64,000 nt of DNA from Triglochin maritima (taxonomy: Eukaryota; Streptophyta; Magnoliopsida; Alismatales; Juncaginaceae), in NCBI GenBank assembly GCA_963682175.1, contig OY821784.1, forward strand, positions 23,293,621 to 23,357,620, written 5' to 3'. The translations under genes were made by a program, and so were the position numbers. A model generated the notes under the pieces. The model made no database searches, had not been told where the DNA came from, and saw only the letters and a program-made list of their open reading frames with translations. Below, piece by piece: positions 11,196-20,667 of this stretch. How positions within the stretch are numbered: position 1 is the first letter of the stretch; the number at the start of each line of letters is the position of its first letter.

Positions 11196-12571
11196 TAGAC
11201 TTCTAAACGGTCGACCACCCTGAGATCCCGTTCGACCGATGACTTAAGATGACTTAAGTATGGTTCGACCGATTCATATTTCGATCGACCGGTGATGACT
11301 TAGAGTAATGTTGAAGTCCCTGATATTTTTCGGTCGACCGGAAGCCCATAGTCGTTCGACCGTTGGGGATGTGTTATTTAATATTATTTTGTGGCGTAGA
11401 CCTTCTAAACGGTCGACCGTCCAAAGACTTTTGTTCGACCGTTTGATGTTTGTTTGGTTCGACCGTTGGATCGTGGTTCGAACCAATTACCAGTTTTAAC
11501 GACCAGCCAGTCAACCGTATCACCTTTTTCGGTCGACCGTTGGAGCCCAGAAATTGCGTTGTTTATTTATGAGCGCGTTGGTGCGTGGATTGCATTTACT
11601 GCTTATGTTCCCATGATATGACATGTGCATTGAAACCTAGGTAGTATACCTGTAGGACCATATTTCCCTTTGCATGATCTATATGGCTCTATGGAGCATG
11701 ATGATTGCCGGCCTGTGTGGCGACAAAGATGACCTTAGCCTTTGTGGCGAAGGAGATGACCTTAGCCTTTGTGGCGACGGAGATGATTGTTAGCCCTTCC
11801 GCAACAGAGTTTTGTGCCTTAGCCTGTGTGGCGACGGAGATGACCAGCCGATGTCGTTCCGGCGGATGTGCTCGACCGATGTTGTTCCGGAGAGTATGAT
11901 CATCCAGCTGTGGCACGGTTGGCGAGTATGACCGACCAGAGTGATGGCTCTGGCGGATTGTGGTATTCGACCACTGATCAGATCTGATGATGACTCGGAA
12001 GTGCGTACGACCTTCACCGAACCCATATGACTAGTGTAGCTGCGAGTGGGGGTGTGTCGTGTACTTTCTGTATGACCGCATGTGCCTGCGGTGGGTTTCT
12101 ACGGATGTCCAAAATTAGACGTATGACTAATGAACCCCGGTTGGGGAAATGGCTGTTATGACTTATGACCTGATGACCCGGTTGGGGAATGTTCTGTTAT
12201 GATTATGTTTTGCATAATACTAGTATGATAGGTCATGTTTCGCATTGCATGTAGGTGGGTCTGGCATACGGGGTTTCCTTAGGGAAACTCACGACATTGT
12301 TGTTTTATTTTCAGGTTCCCCATCGGGAGCTGTTTGGGTGGTGACTGAGGACGAGTGCATCTTGGAGTCGGGTCCTCGTGTCTATTTTGAGGTTATTATG
12401 ACTACTTGTATATTTGTATATTGTATTTTGATGTAGTCATTCTTTTGACAACTCCTGTATACAGTGCAGCACCATATATTATATATATATCTTCGAGTAG
12501 TGTCTCCTGTGTTGATGTTGATATCCTTTTATTAAAAGTTTAATATTTTCCGTTGTTTCGGGGATGTTACA
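11196..12571 (+). mobile_element. Chromovirus-type LTR I, 5'-truncated
   Basis: It carries paired GTCGACC palindromes (11211-11530), a 27-bp tandem repeat with GTGGCGA (11715-11840), the conserved hairpin (12263-12297), an acceptor-like ATTTTCAG|G ending at 12314, the conserved GGTGGTGACTGAGGACGAG block, and the end ...CGGGGATGTTACA at 12571. Its promoter part is missing. It is probably the 3' LTR partner of H. Confidence 0.7.
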
Positions 12572-14029
12572 ATAATTCCTAAACCAATTGCTCAAATGTT
12601 CTCCAACTATTTGCAAGAGGCATATTTAATGCTAGAATAACATTAACAAAAGGCAAAAGTCAATATTTAAGTGATTATAACAATTCCTCAAAGATCATCC
12701 GTGGTCCTTAAGAAACTATTTGCTGCAATGAAACTTATTTGCATTTTAAAATTAGTTTTTGTCAAACAAGTTGTCGGTTCATTTAATTCAAATGTCCTGC
12801 GAATAAGACATACCCATCTTTCTAATCCAGTATCTAACCATATTTTTTCAATGCACACTTTTGAATTTCTATACATTGTCACAAAACTATATATCATATA
12901 CCAGATCAAATTGTTAAATGAGACGGTTGCAAAGACTCCACACCCGGGTGCTATTCCCAATTACGTAATTTCCCGTTAGAAAAACAAATCTAAATCTGAC
13001 CAACACCAACTACAACAGCTCGTCATGGCAACTATATAACAATATTTCCAATGGATACCAAATGGCATGTCTTTCTCATCAATAATTATTGCAACTCTCA
13101 CCCCAAAGAAGAAAACTTACATAAGTAGAGAGATGCAATTTCAAATCACACCATAATTTTTAAATTCAATAGTAAATAACCATCAAAATCACAACCAAGA
13201 CGGTTTTTAGGTAACATGGATTTTAATAAATAATATAGTTGTTTATAGTTCTTACTTAATCCTCTCTTCCTAAGCCATGTTAGGAAAAATATCCAACATA
13301 TCTAATCAACTATAATTAATAAAATCATCATACATACTTGTTCACTGTACTTCTCTTCCCAACCCATAACGCCAAACAAAACATGGTTAGTTTGGAATTT
13401 CATCAAACATATGATGAGCAACTCTTATCATCAACATGGTTATAATGGAAACATTTCTCTCAAAGGAAAGTTCAATTACACAAAGGGCCATATAGAACTT
13501 TCCGAGTCTTTACAATTTCTTTGGAAAAAGGTTGTTTAAGTTCCAAAAACATGAATAAAAGTCTAATGGTTCAAAATTTTGCTAAAACAACTCTAATTTG
13601 AACTTGTGACAATGTGTAAAAAACGAATATAAAAGCGTCAGTATTTTAAAAACCTTACAACGTTAATTTTTGATATATAAAAGAGTCAATGTAGAATTGG
13701 GAGAGAGAAACTTCATAGGAGAGCAACAAATGGGAGTAATACTTATCAATGAGAAGGGGAAAAACTTATAACATGAATAACGTAAGTAAATCTAGTCGAA
13801 TCAAACATTTCTCGCAAATAAAAGATAATCACTAAAAAAATTCCGATTAAGTATCATACAATATTTAGTTAAAAAACAACAACCGTGGGACCATAACAAT
13901 CAAACACTACGGATATATCCAACAAAAAATGAACTATACCCATAACCCAAGTCCACATTCTCCATCATCCAAAACTAACTTAATCTGCATAAAATAAAAT
14001 ATTAATAACATTCCTGTAAAGCCTTTTAC
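12572..14029. other. AT-rich spacer, possible intron
   Basis: No transposon ends or protein domain were recognised. It lies directly downstream (minus strand) of a candidate exon whose donor-like site is at 14029, so part of it could be intronic. That is an inference only. Confidence 0.4.
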
Positions 14030-14107
14030 CTTAAGTTCAGATCCTGTATAAGCCTGGATTTGCATGATGGGTGGGTGACGTGGGTCAACATCCTCCTAAG
14101 CCAACTC

Positions 14108-15819
14108 TGTAACACCATGAAACAGCGGAAAAATTAAAACTTTAAAACAGATAAGAATCAACACTGGGGTCGTCACCAAACCACAAGTATATATATAATA
14201 TAAGGTGGTAAACTGTACAATACAAGAGTCAAGGATGATTACAACCCAACACAAAAGATATACAACGCATGTACAAAGGAAAATCATACACCTCGAAGAA
14301 CAAAAAGACAGGATCTGGTCTGGGTGCTCCTGTCCGCTGTCACCACCTCCTACTGACGTGCACTACCTGACATAAAACATGAATATGCCTGAGTTTCCCA
14401 AGAGGAAACCCCGTATGCCAAACCCCTAAAATATGAACATAATATGTGTATATGAAACATGAAATGAAGAATGCAGTAAAAGCATATCAAACTCCCGTGC
14501 ACACCAGGCACCGCCGGAAAATATCGGCCACGGGTCTCAAGAGTCCTCTCACCCCAACCCCACAATCACACGTGCACACAAGGCACCCGCTCTGTAGAGC
14601 CACAACAACGTGCACACAAGGCACCCGCTCCGTAGAGCCACAACATCGTGTACACAAGGCACCTGCTCCGTAGAGACACAACCACGATCTTCCACTCAGG
14701 CCGGCAATGTCTGTACCGTCGCCCCAAAAAAGGCCGGAGACCCGTTGCCGTCGAGGCGGATCCAACCACACACGACACAAGCATCTATATGCAAACTGTG
14801 CCCAAACGGTCGAACGGAAGGCCCAAAACGGTCGACCGAACACCACAACTATTCCGCAGAAAAACCGAAATAACGTCCAACCGGTCGAACGGCAAAGGGG
14901 CCTCGTTTGACCGAAATCCAACAGGGAAAAATCCTCTCTTGCTCAAAAAGCACCAACGGTCGAACGACCTAAAATCACGGTCGACTAATTCGCTCCAGTA
15001 AGATTCACCAACAAAATCCGCACTACACGGTCGACCGAAACCACACTCCCGGTCGACCGGCCAATAAGATAACTTAAGTTCCGGTCGGACAAAGTCAATA
15101 AGCGGTCGACCGTTTCGATGGTCAACGCGCCCAACCGACTTACAACAGTGCTTTCGGTCGACCGACAAAGGGGACCCGTTCGACCGAAAACACCCAGAGC
15201 CTTTTTCCCTTGTAAAAACGTACCATCAGTCGACCACTCCTCGAGTATCGTCCGACCGGTGCAAGGAAAATTGCCCGAAACACACTACGCCCGGTCGACC
15301 GCGCCAACCCACCGGTCGACCGTTGCAGAGCAGAAAAGCTGCTGCAAGGTTCTCGACGAGCCTTCCGGCCTACCGTCGGTCACTCCAACCCTCGCAAAGG
15401 CTAAAAAGAGGATTAAACTAAAGCTTGACATACCTTAAGGCTTGAAGAAGCCTTTGAAGAACCCCGACAAACACCTCCTCGCAAAACTCCTCTTCTCCGG
15501 CGAAAACCCGAACACGATCACCTTCCTCCGGCCACACGACCGCAACACGCACTCCTCGATTCCCCAAACCTCGACGAGCTTCCAAAAGCTGAGAGGGAGG
15601 GAGAGAGTCCGACGGGAAAGAGTGAGTGAGAGAGACGAGTGAGAAGAGAGAAGAGTGAGGGGAGAGAGAGAAGAATCCAAACCTTTTATACCTCTCCTCC
15701 TTCAATCTCCACCATCCACCACATCACCTCCCATCAATCTCAGCCCTCCATCTCCTCCTCTTCTAATCCACCACCTACTCACAAAAAAAAACCCAATTAA
15801 CAAGGGATAGGATGTAACA
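14108..15819 (-). mobile_element. 3' LTR of chromovirus F
   Basis: 1712 bp. On the minus strand it starts TGTTACATCCTATCCC and is preceded by a purine tract (CCTTAAGGAGGGTGGAT). TATAAAA is at 15684-15690, about 130 bp in. Then come a CT-rich stretch, a donor-like AAG|GTATGT (15434/15433), eight palindrome pairs (14810-15316), a 38-bp tandem repeat in three copies (14571-14684), the conserved hairpin (14385-14419) and an acceptor-like GTCAG|G (14367/14366). Confidence 0.88.
14571..14684. repeat. 38-bp tandem repeat in LTR F
   Basis: Three head-to-tail copies start at 14571, 14609 and 14647, each with GCACACAAGGCACC (the third has TACACAAGG) and a TAGAG(C/A)CACAAC end. A partial related copy is at 14498. 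Other chromovirus LTRs here have different repeats at the same relative place. Confidence 0.85.
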
Positions 15820-16480
15820 ATCCACCCTCCTTAAGGAATTTCATCCTCGAAATTAGAACCGAATCCTCACCGAACCATTCCGGATACTTCTTCCGGACCT
15901 CATCCTCGACCTCCCAAGTGGCTTCACGCTCGCTATGGTGTTGCCACCTGATCTTCACCATCGGAATGATTCTCCTTCTGAGCTGGTGCTCCATCCGATC
16001 TACAATCTCCATGGGCCTCTCCTTGAGAGATAAGTCCTGATCGATCTCCGGAACACATATCTCAATCACATGCGACGGATCGGCAACGTATTTCCTCAAC
16101 ATGGAAACATGGAAAACGTTGTGAATACCCGAAAGCTGCGGCTGCAAAGCAATACGGTAGGCAACCTCTCCTACACGATCAAGAATCTCAAACGGTCCGA
16201 TGTACCTCGGACTGAGCTTCCCTTTCTTCCCGAATCTCATCACTCCACCAGCTGGTGAAATCCTCAGGAAAACATGATCGCCCACCTCAAATCTCAACTC
16301 TCGTCTACGCCTATCCGCGTAACTCTTCTATCTTCTCTGAGCCTGAACAACTCCCGAAACTGTCTGTGGCTCCACTCGAAGTCCCGCAATCACTGCCCCC
16401 TCAGAGTCCTCTGTAAAAGGTCTTCACTACGTCAAGGCCTCAAGCAACCTCCACTCCTGAATGCATAAGCTAGCAGCTGA
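15797..16480 (-). pseudogene. Chromovirus integrase C-terminus and chromodomain, element F
   Basis: The 166-residue open frame (16297-15797) has the integrase C-terminal GPF/Y-type region (VGDHVFLRISP, then YIGPFEI) and ends with a chromodomain-like tail (KIRWQHHSEREATWE, then RKKYPEWF), which in chromoviruses helps direct insertion to marked chromatin. The frame runs about 20 bases into the 3' LTR, past the polypurine tract. Upstream, 16298-16480 encodes the segment that normally follows RNase H, fused directly to this tail: the zinc-binding and catalytic core of integrase are deleted. Non-functional. Confidence 0.85.
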
Positions 16481-16955
16481 CAACTCTACCTTCCTACTCA
16501 AGGCATCTGCGACAGAATTCGCCTTCCCCGGATGATACGAAATGGTGAAGTCATAATCCTTTATGAACTCTAGCCATCTGCGCTGCCTCATATTCAACTC
16601 TTTCTGCGAGAACAGATACTTCAGACTCTGGTGATCTATGAAGACCTCAAACTGCTCTCCATAAAGGTAATACCTCCAAGTCTTCTACGCGTGAACCACT
16701 GCTGCCAACTCCAGATCATGAGTCGGGTAATTCTTCTCACGAACCTTCAACTGCCTCGAAGCATAAGCGACCACCTTCCCGTGCTGCATCAACACGCAAC
16801 CCAGACCAATGCCAGACGCGTCACTGTAAATCACATAGCCTCTGCTACCACTCGGTAACGTCAAAATCGGTGCTGTAGTCAGTCGTCTCTTCAACTCCTG
16901 GAAACTGTCTTCGCACTTCTGGGACCAAATGAACTTGACACCCTTCCGCGCCAAC
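16481..16955 (-). pseudogene. Reverse-transcriptase RNase H fragment, element F
   Basis: The minus strand encodes the Ty3/gypsy RNase H region: [15 protein letters not shown], then [15 protein letters not shown] with the catalytic Asp, then [20 protein letters not shown] with the catalytic Glu. A stop follows in the later part. Upstream of 16955 the frame runs into LTR sequence, so the RT palm, protease and Gag are gone. RNase H would remove the RNA strand during reverse transcription. This copy is only a fragment. Confidence 0.85.
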
Positions 16956-17460
16956 CCGCCGGTCGACCGTTGCAGAGCAGAAAAGCTGCTGCAAGGTTCT
17001 CGACGAGCCTTCCGGCCTACTGTCGGCCACTCCAACCCTCGCAAAGGCTAAAAGGAGGATTAAACTAAAGCTTGGCATACCTTGAGGCTTGAAGAAGCCT
17101 TTGAAGAACCCCGACGAACACCTCCTCGCAAAACTCCTCTTCTCCGGCGAAAACCCGAACGCGATCACCTTCCTCCGGGCACACGACCGCAACACGCGTT
17201 CCTCGATTCCCCAAACCTCGACGAGCTTCCAAAAGCTGAGAGGGAGGGAGAGAGTCTGACGGGAGAGAGAGTGAGAGAGACGAGTGAGAAGAGAGAAGAG
17301 TGAGGGGAGAGAGAAGAATCCAAACCTTTTATACCTCTCCTCCTTCAATCCCCACCATCCACCACATCACCTCCCATCAATCTCAGCCCTCCATCTCAAC
17401 CTCTTCTAATCCACCACCTAATCACAAAAAACCCCAATTAGCAAGGGATAGGATGTAACA
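16956..17460 (-). mobile_element. Truncated 5' LTR of chromovirus F
   Basis: Nearly identical to 15309-15819 in the same orientation, so it is the first ~505 bp of the LTR, with TATAAAA at 17327-17333 and the donor-like AAG|GTATGC at 17081/17080. It stops in the first palindrome pair and is fused to RNase H sequence. The outer end TGTTACATCC at 17460 is intact and flanked by the AACTC duplication. Confidence 0.88.
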
Positions 17461-17504
17461 AACTCCTCATTTGGGGCAGCAACTGCAGAGTTAAGCACTG
17501 CAGT

Positions 17505-18253
17505 CTGAGATCCATGCGTCAAACTACAATGAAAATAAATATGATTTCAAGTCCTGCTTGCATAACCAACAAAGAGAGATGGTAATCTGACGCAATAGAT
17601 TTACCAAGGACTAAGAGGACTTTGAGAAATGTTGTATGCTTTCAACATTTGATCTGCCATTTTTCAAAGGAGTTAAACTTATTTCGTTATATGAATAATG
17701 AAAACGAACTTACTCTAGTGAAGTCGAACTTTACCCTTTAAGCCATTGCATCTACAATTCAATCCCCATGCAAAATATACTAATAAGAAAGAGTGAGCCA
17801 AGTAAACTTTACAAAGAAGTTAGATTAAAATATTTTGAAAGACCAACAAACAATTTCTTTTACCATGGTTGTGGTCATTGTTAAGAAAGGGAGATTAATT
17901 GTCATGTTCTAACCAAAATATTTGGCTAAAATTACTCTTTGCCATGCAGAATATGCAAATTTTAGTGAAAATAAAACACCACCCATCAAACCTTTCATTC
18001 TACTTCCTTGATTTGTCGACCAAAAATTGGTCCATGGAAAATCAGGGCCCAAAATTAAAGTTCCGTGTTTTGGTCTCCTGTTAAGAAGCACAATATAAGC
18101 CTATAATATATTTCAGTCAAAACCAACTCCAAAATAACTACCAAAAGTACCACACGAAGGCCTTTATATGCAGAATATAGGCAAGATTACAGATTAGCAT
18201 GTTGTTGGTATGCAGATCAAACCCCAACACGTCACCATCGTGACACCCCCCGT
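17505..18253. other. Spacer, nothing recognised
   Basis: AT-rich sequence without transposon ends or a recognisable domain. It lies between a candidate exon split by F and an unassigned open frame; it could be intronic. Confidence 0.4.
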
Positions 18254-18502
18254 TCACCTTCCTCCCCCGACCAAACGCATCGCCTCCCCCTCCGACATCA
18301 ACCACTTCCACATCTCCCCCTCTGGTTCCTCCTTCGGCTCCAACTTTGTATAAGAGAAACCAAAATTGACAAAATCCAAAACAAAATCCATGAACTCCCA
18401 ATCTCCCGTGGTAGGGTTGGTTGCGGCAGAGGAGACGATGCAGATAGGGCTGGTTTGTTTTGGTTTGTTTTGTTTTGTGAGAGGCGTTTGGGTTTGGTGC
18501 AT
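18254..18502 (-). other. Unassigned open frame (82 codons)
   Basis: Open from an ATG at 18502 to a stop at 18254, with fewer low-complexity stretches than most frames here; it has an acidic/aromatic central part (GDWEFMDFVLDFV). I recognise no family. It could be a relic of the first exon of the host gene whose later exon is split by F, but no splice junction can be shown. Confidence 0.2.
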
Positions 18503-18549
18503 TTGGGTTGGGAAAAGATGGATGGTTTGGGAGAGGCGTAACTGTTTTA
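18499..18549 (+). repeat. Direct repeat flanking the MITE, left copy
   Basis: About 50 bp containing TTTGGGTTGGGAAAAGATGG and ending GTTTTAG. A diverged copy lies directly to the right of the MITE at about 19514-19565. It is much longer than a normal Harbinger target-site duplication. Confidence 0.7.
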
Positions 18550-19504
18550 GGGTATGTTGGTTAACAACTTGAGGAGAGAAAAGAAAAGAAAAGAAAAGAA
18601 AGTTGGGTTTTCATTCGTTTGCATAACGACTTAAGGAGAGAAAAGAAAAGAAAAGAAGAGAAATGACGAGAAATCTTATATTACAAAATTCTAATTCAAC
18701 TTTCTCTCCAATTTTGGAGAGAAATGGAGAGAAACGGAGAGAAAGTTAATAAATAATATTTTAGTGACCAAAATACCCTTATTAAAAAAACCTACCCAAA
18801 AACCCTAATTTGCTACATCTAAATACTCATTCCTCGTTCCATCTTCCGTCACCCAACCGTTCTACCTTCTTTTCTTCCCCACCTAAATATTTCATTCTAC
18901 TTATCTTCTCAATTCTCACTCCCATTTGAATTAGTCTACACCGATCGAGTTGAGTTTTGTTAACACTATGATAGGAAAATTGTTGAAAATTTCTACCATG
19001 TTATAATCATTTGTAGTATTATTTTATAATCTTTTAATTGAAAATTTTGAGTTGGAATAGATTTTTTTAATTTATTACGATTTTTGAGAATTTAAGTTTG
19101 ATATATTCCTATTAATGGATTAAGATCTATACCCAAATTAATTTTACATGAGAAATGTTTTTTTAATATTTTGCATATTACCTTGTTTGTAACATTTCTG
19201 AGTTTGTATGACTTCAAATTTTCAAGTTTGGTGGATATATTTTTATTTGTAATAATTTATAGTTCTGAACATTAATAAAATAATGTAGAAAGATGTAAGT
19301 CAAAGTATAATACAAAATAAATGGTATTTTGGTCTTTTAGAATGTTTCTTTTCTTTTCTTTTCTCTCGTAAGATGTTAACCAAACGAGAGGAACGTATTT
19401 GTTATAATGAGTATCCAAACAAGAAAAGAGAAAAGAAAAGAAAGAAATTTCTTTTCCTTTCTTTTCTCTCCATTTCGCTCCTAACTTGTTATCCAAACAT
19501 ACCA
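18550..19504. mobile_element. Harbinger-like MITE
   Basis: Terminal inverted repeats of about 26 bases: the left starts GGGTATGTTGGTTAACAACT, and the right (reverse complement) starts TGGTATGTTTGGATAACAAG. Both are followed inward by GAGAGAAAAGAAAAG tracts. The ends are flanked by TTA (18547-18549 and 19505-19507), the 3-bp target duplication of PIF/Harbinger elements. There is no transposase in its 955 bp, so it is non-autonomous. Confidence 0.65.
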
Positions 19505-19513
19505 TTAGGGTAT

Positions 19514-19565
19514 GTTTGGGTTGGGAAAAGATGGACGGTTAGGGAAGAGGAGTAAGTGTTTTAGA
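19514..19565 (+). repeat. Direct repeat flanking the MITE, right copy
   Basis: The partner of 18499-18549, with TTTGGGTTGGGAAAAGATGG and GTTTTAG at the same spacing. It begins a few bases inside a second GGGTATGTTTGG motif that looks like another terminal inverted repeat. Confidence 0.7.
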
Positions 19566-20333
19566 TGTAGGGTTGACATTGAGTTGTATATGTTGGGTGA
19601 TCAGCATTTCTTTAAGGGACCAAAAGATGAGTTACCTTAAAATACTTTATAGATACGCTCAAACAAACCACGATGTTAAAGATTTACGTGGAAATCAAAT
19701 CTCGGTGTAGAAATTTAAAAAACCAAAGAGGAAGCTTGAAAGCTATTTGCTAATTAAATCAACTATATACACATTTTGACTTCTTAGATTTTACCCAAAA
19801 TCTAAGGTATTACGATCTCTAGGAGAAAAAAAACAGGAAGTGATACAAAGTGACATTTAGGGTACACAAACCACAAGTCTTTTATCATCAAATAATCCCT
19901 ACCACCTGTGGAGAACAAAAATGATCCAGATAGCAAATGGAAACAGTGGAATTAGAATACACCGGAATCGAACTCGATCAGGACTTAAAACCTTTCTTCT
20001 CTTGTTCTCTTTCTTCCTTTCATACCGCCACTGTTCACAAGACCAAACCCTCATGAAACCCTAAACAATTCCACGTGAATCGCCCTTAAACAACACACAA
20101 TTGTGTTGTTTATTATTATTCTTGAGTAATTTGCAGACTTCATACGAAGACTTCTTGATAACATAATCAAGGTTATGATATCAAGACTTCATACCAATTG
20201 GGTTTGAATTCTTCTTTAGAAAACAAGGTTTGAAAATATTGTTATTTGATCTTTTAAAAAGAAAAAAAATCGTAGGGATAAGATTATAAAAGAATGCAAA
20301 ATTAACTAATTAAGAATTATCCAAAATGGGATA
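19566..20333. other. Spacer, nothing recognised
   Basis: AT-rich, no conserved frame or repeat end. It includes the left copy of the GTGAG target-site duplication just beyond its end (20334-20338). Confidence 0.45.
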
Positions 20334-20488
20334 GTGAGTGTAATAACCTAATCTAAGTACCCTAATTAAATTAAACTAAACCTAACTTACCCTAATTAAT
20401 TATGTTAATGAAGAGGTGAGGAGATAAGGTTGAGAAATGAGGTGTTAGTATTGGATTGGTTGAGATGGAGGTGATAAATTAAAAAGTT

Positions 20489-20497
20489 ATATATATA
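20489..20497 (+). promoter_or_regulatory. TATA box of LTR G
   Basis: TATATATAG about 150 bp into the LTR, followed by a purine/CT-rich leader. It implies a short U3, with most of the LTR transcribed. LTR F has TATAAAA at a similar distance (about 130 bp). Confidence 0.6.
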
Positions 20498-20667
20498 GTA
20501 AAGATAAGATTTGGTTGAAACGTTTTCTTCATCATTTGCATCTAACAGAGAGTGAGAGAGAGAGACTTTCGGAGCAGAAGAAGGAGGAAAGAAGAAGTAA
20601 AGAAAAGGGAAGAAGAAGAGAAGAGGTGTTGAAGGGAGCTCGGGAGGCTTCTTCAACCGTCAAAAAG

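Larger units (their letters stand above)
14108..17460 (-). mobile_element. Chromovirus F, internally deleted, with target-site duplication
   Basis: The element is bounded by TGTAACA...TGTAACA ends and by a perfect 5-bp direct repeat, AACTC at 14103-14107 and 17461-17465, so both outer ends are original. In minus-strand order it has the first ~505 bp of a 5' LTR (17460-16956), a fragment of RNase H and the stretch after it (to ~16400), the C-terminal part of integrase with a chromodomain-like tail (16297-15797), and a full 3' LTR (15819-14108). Gag, protease, most of RT and the integrase core are missing. The LTR fragment is joined directly to the RNase H region at 16955/16956. Confidence 0.9.
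14030..17504 (-). pseudogene. Possible host exon split by element F
   Basis: The two flanks of element F, read on the minus strand (17504-17461, then 14107-14030 after one copy of the AACTC duplication), give about 117 bases with an acceptor-like CTCAG before 17504 and a donor-like AAG|GTAAAA at 14030/14029. One frame is open but for a single TAG; a second frame is fully open. Neither gives a protein I recognise. The base composition is less AT-rich than its surroundings. It may be an ancestral exon destroyed by the insertion, or simply non-coding. Confidence 0.3.

Noticed and set aside
10808..11198. Hydrophobic Phe/Ser/Leu-rich frames that look like membrane proteins
   Set aside because: Product of a polypyrimidine tract; low complexity in all frames.
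14487..14921. 144-codon minus-strand frame
   Set aside because: It runs across the 38-bp tandem repeats and palindromes of LTR F; Cys/Arg-rich low-complexity product without family resemblance.
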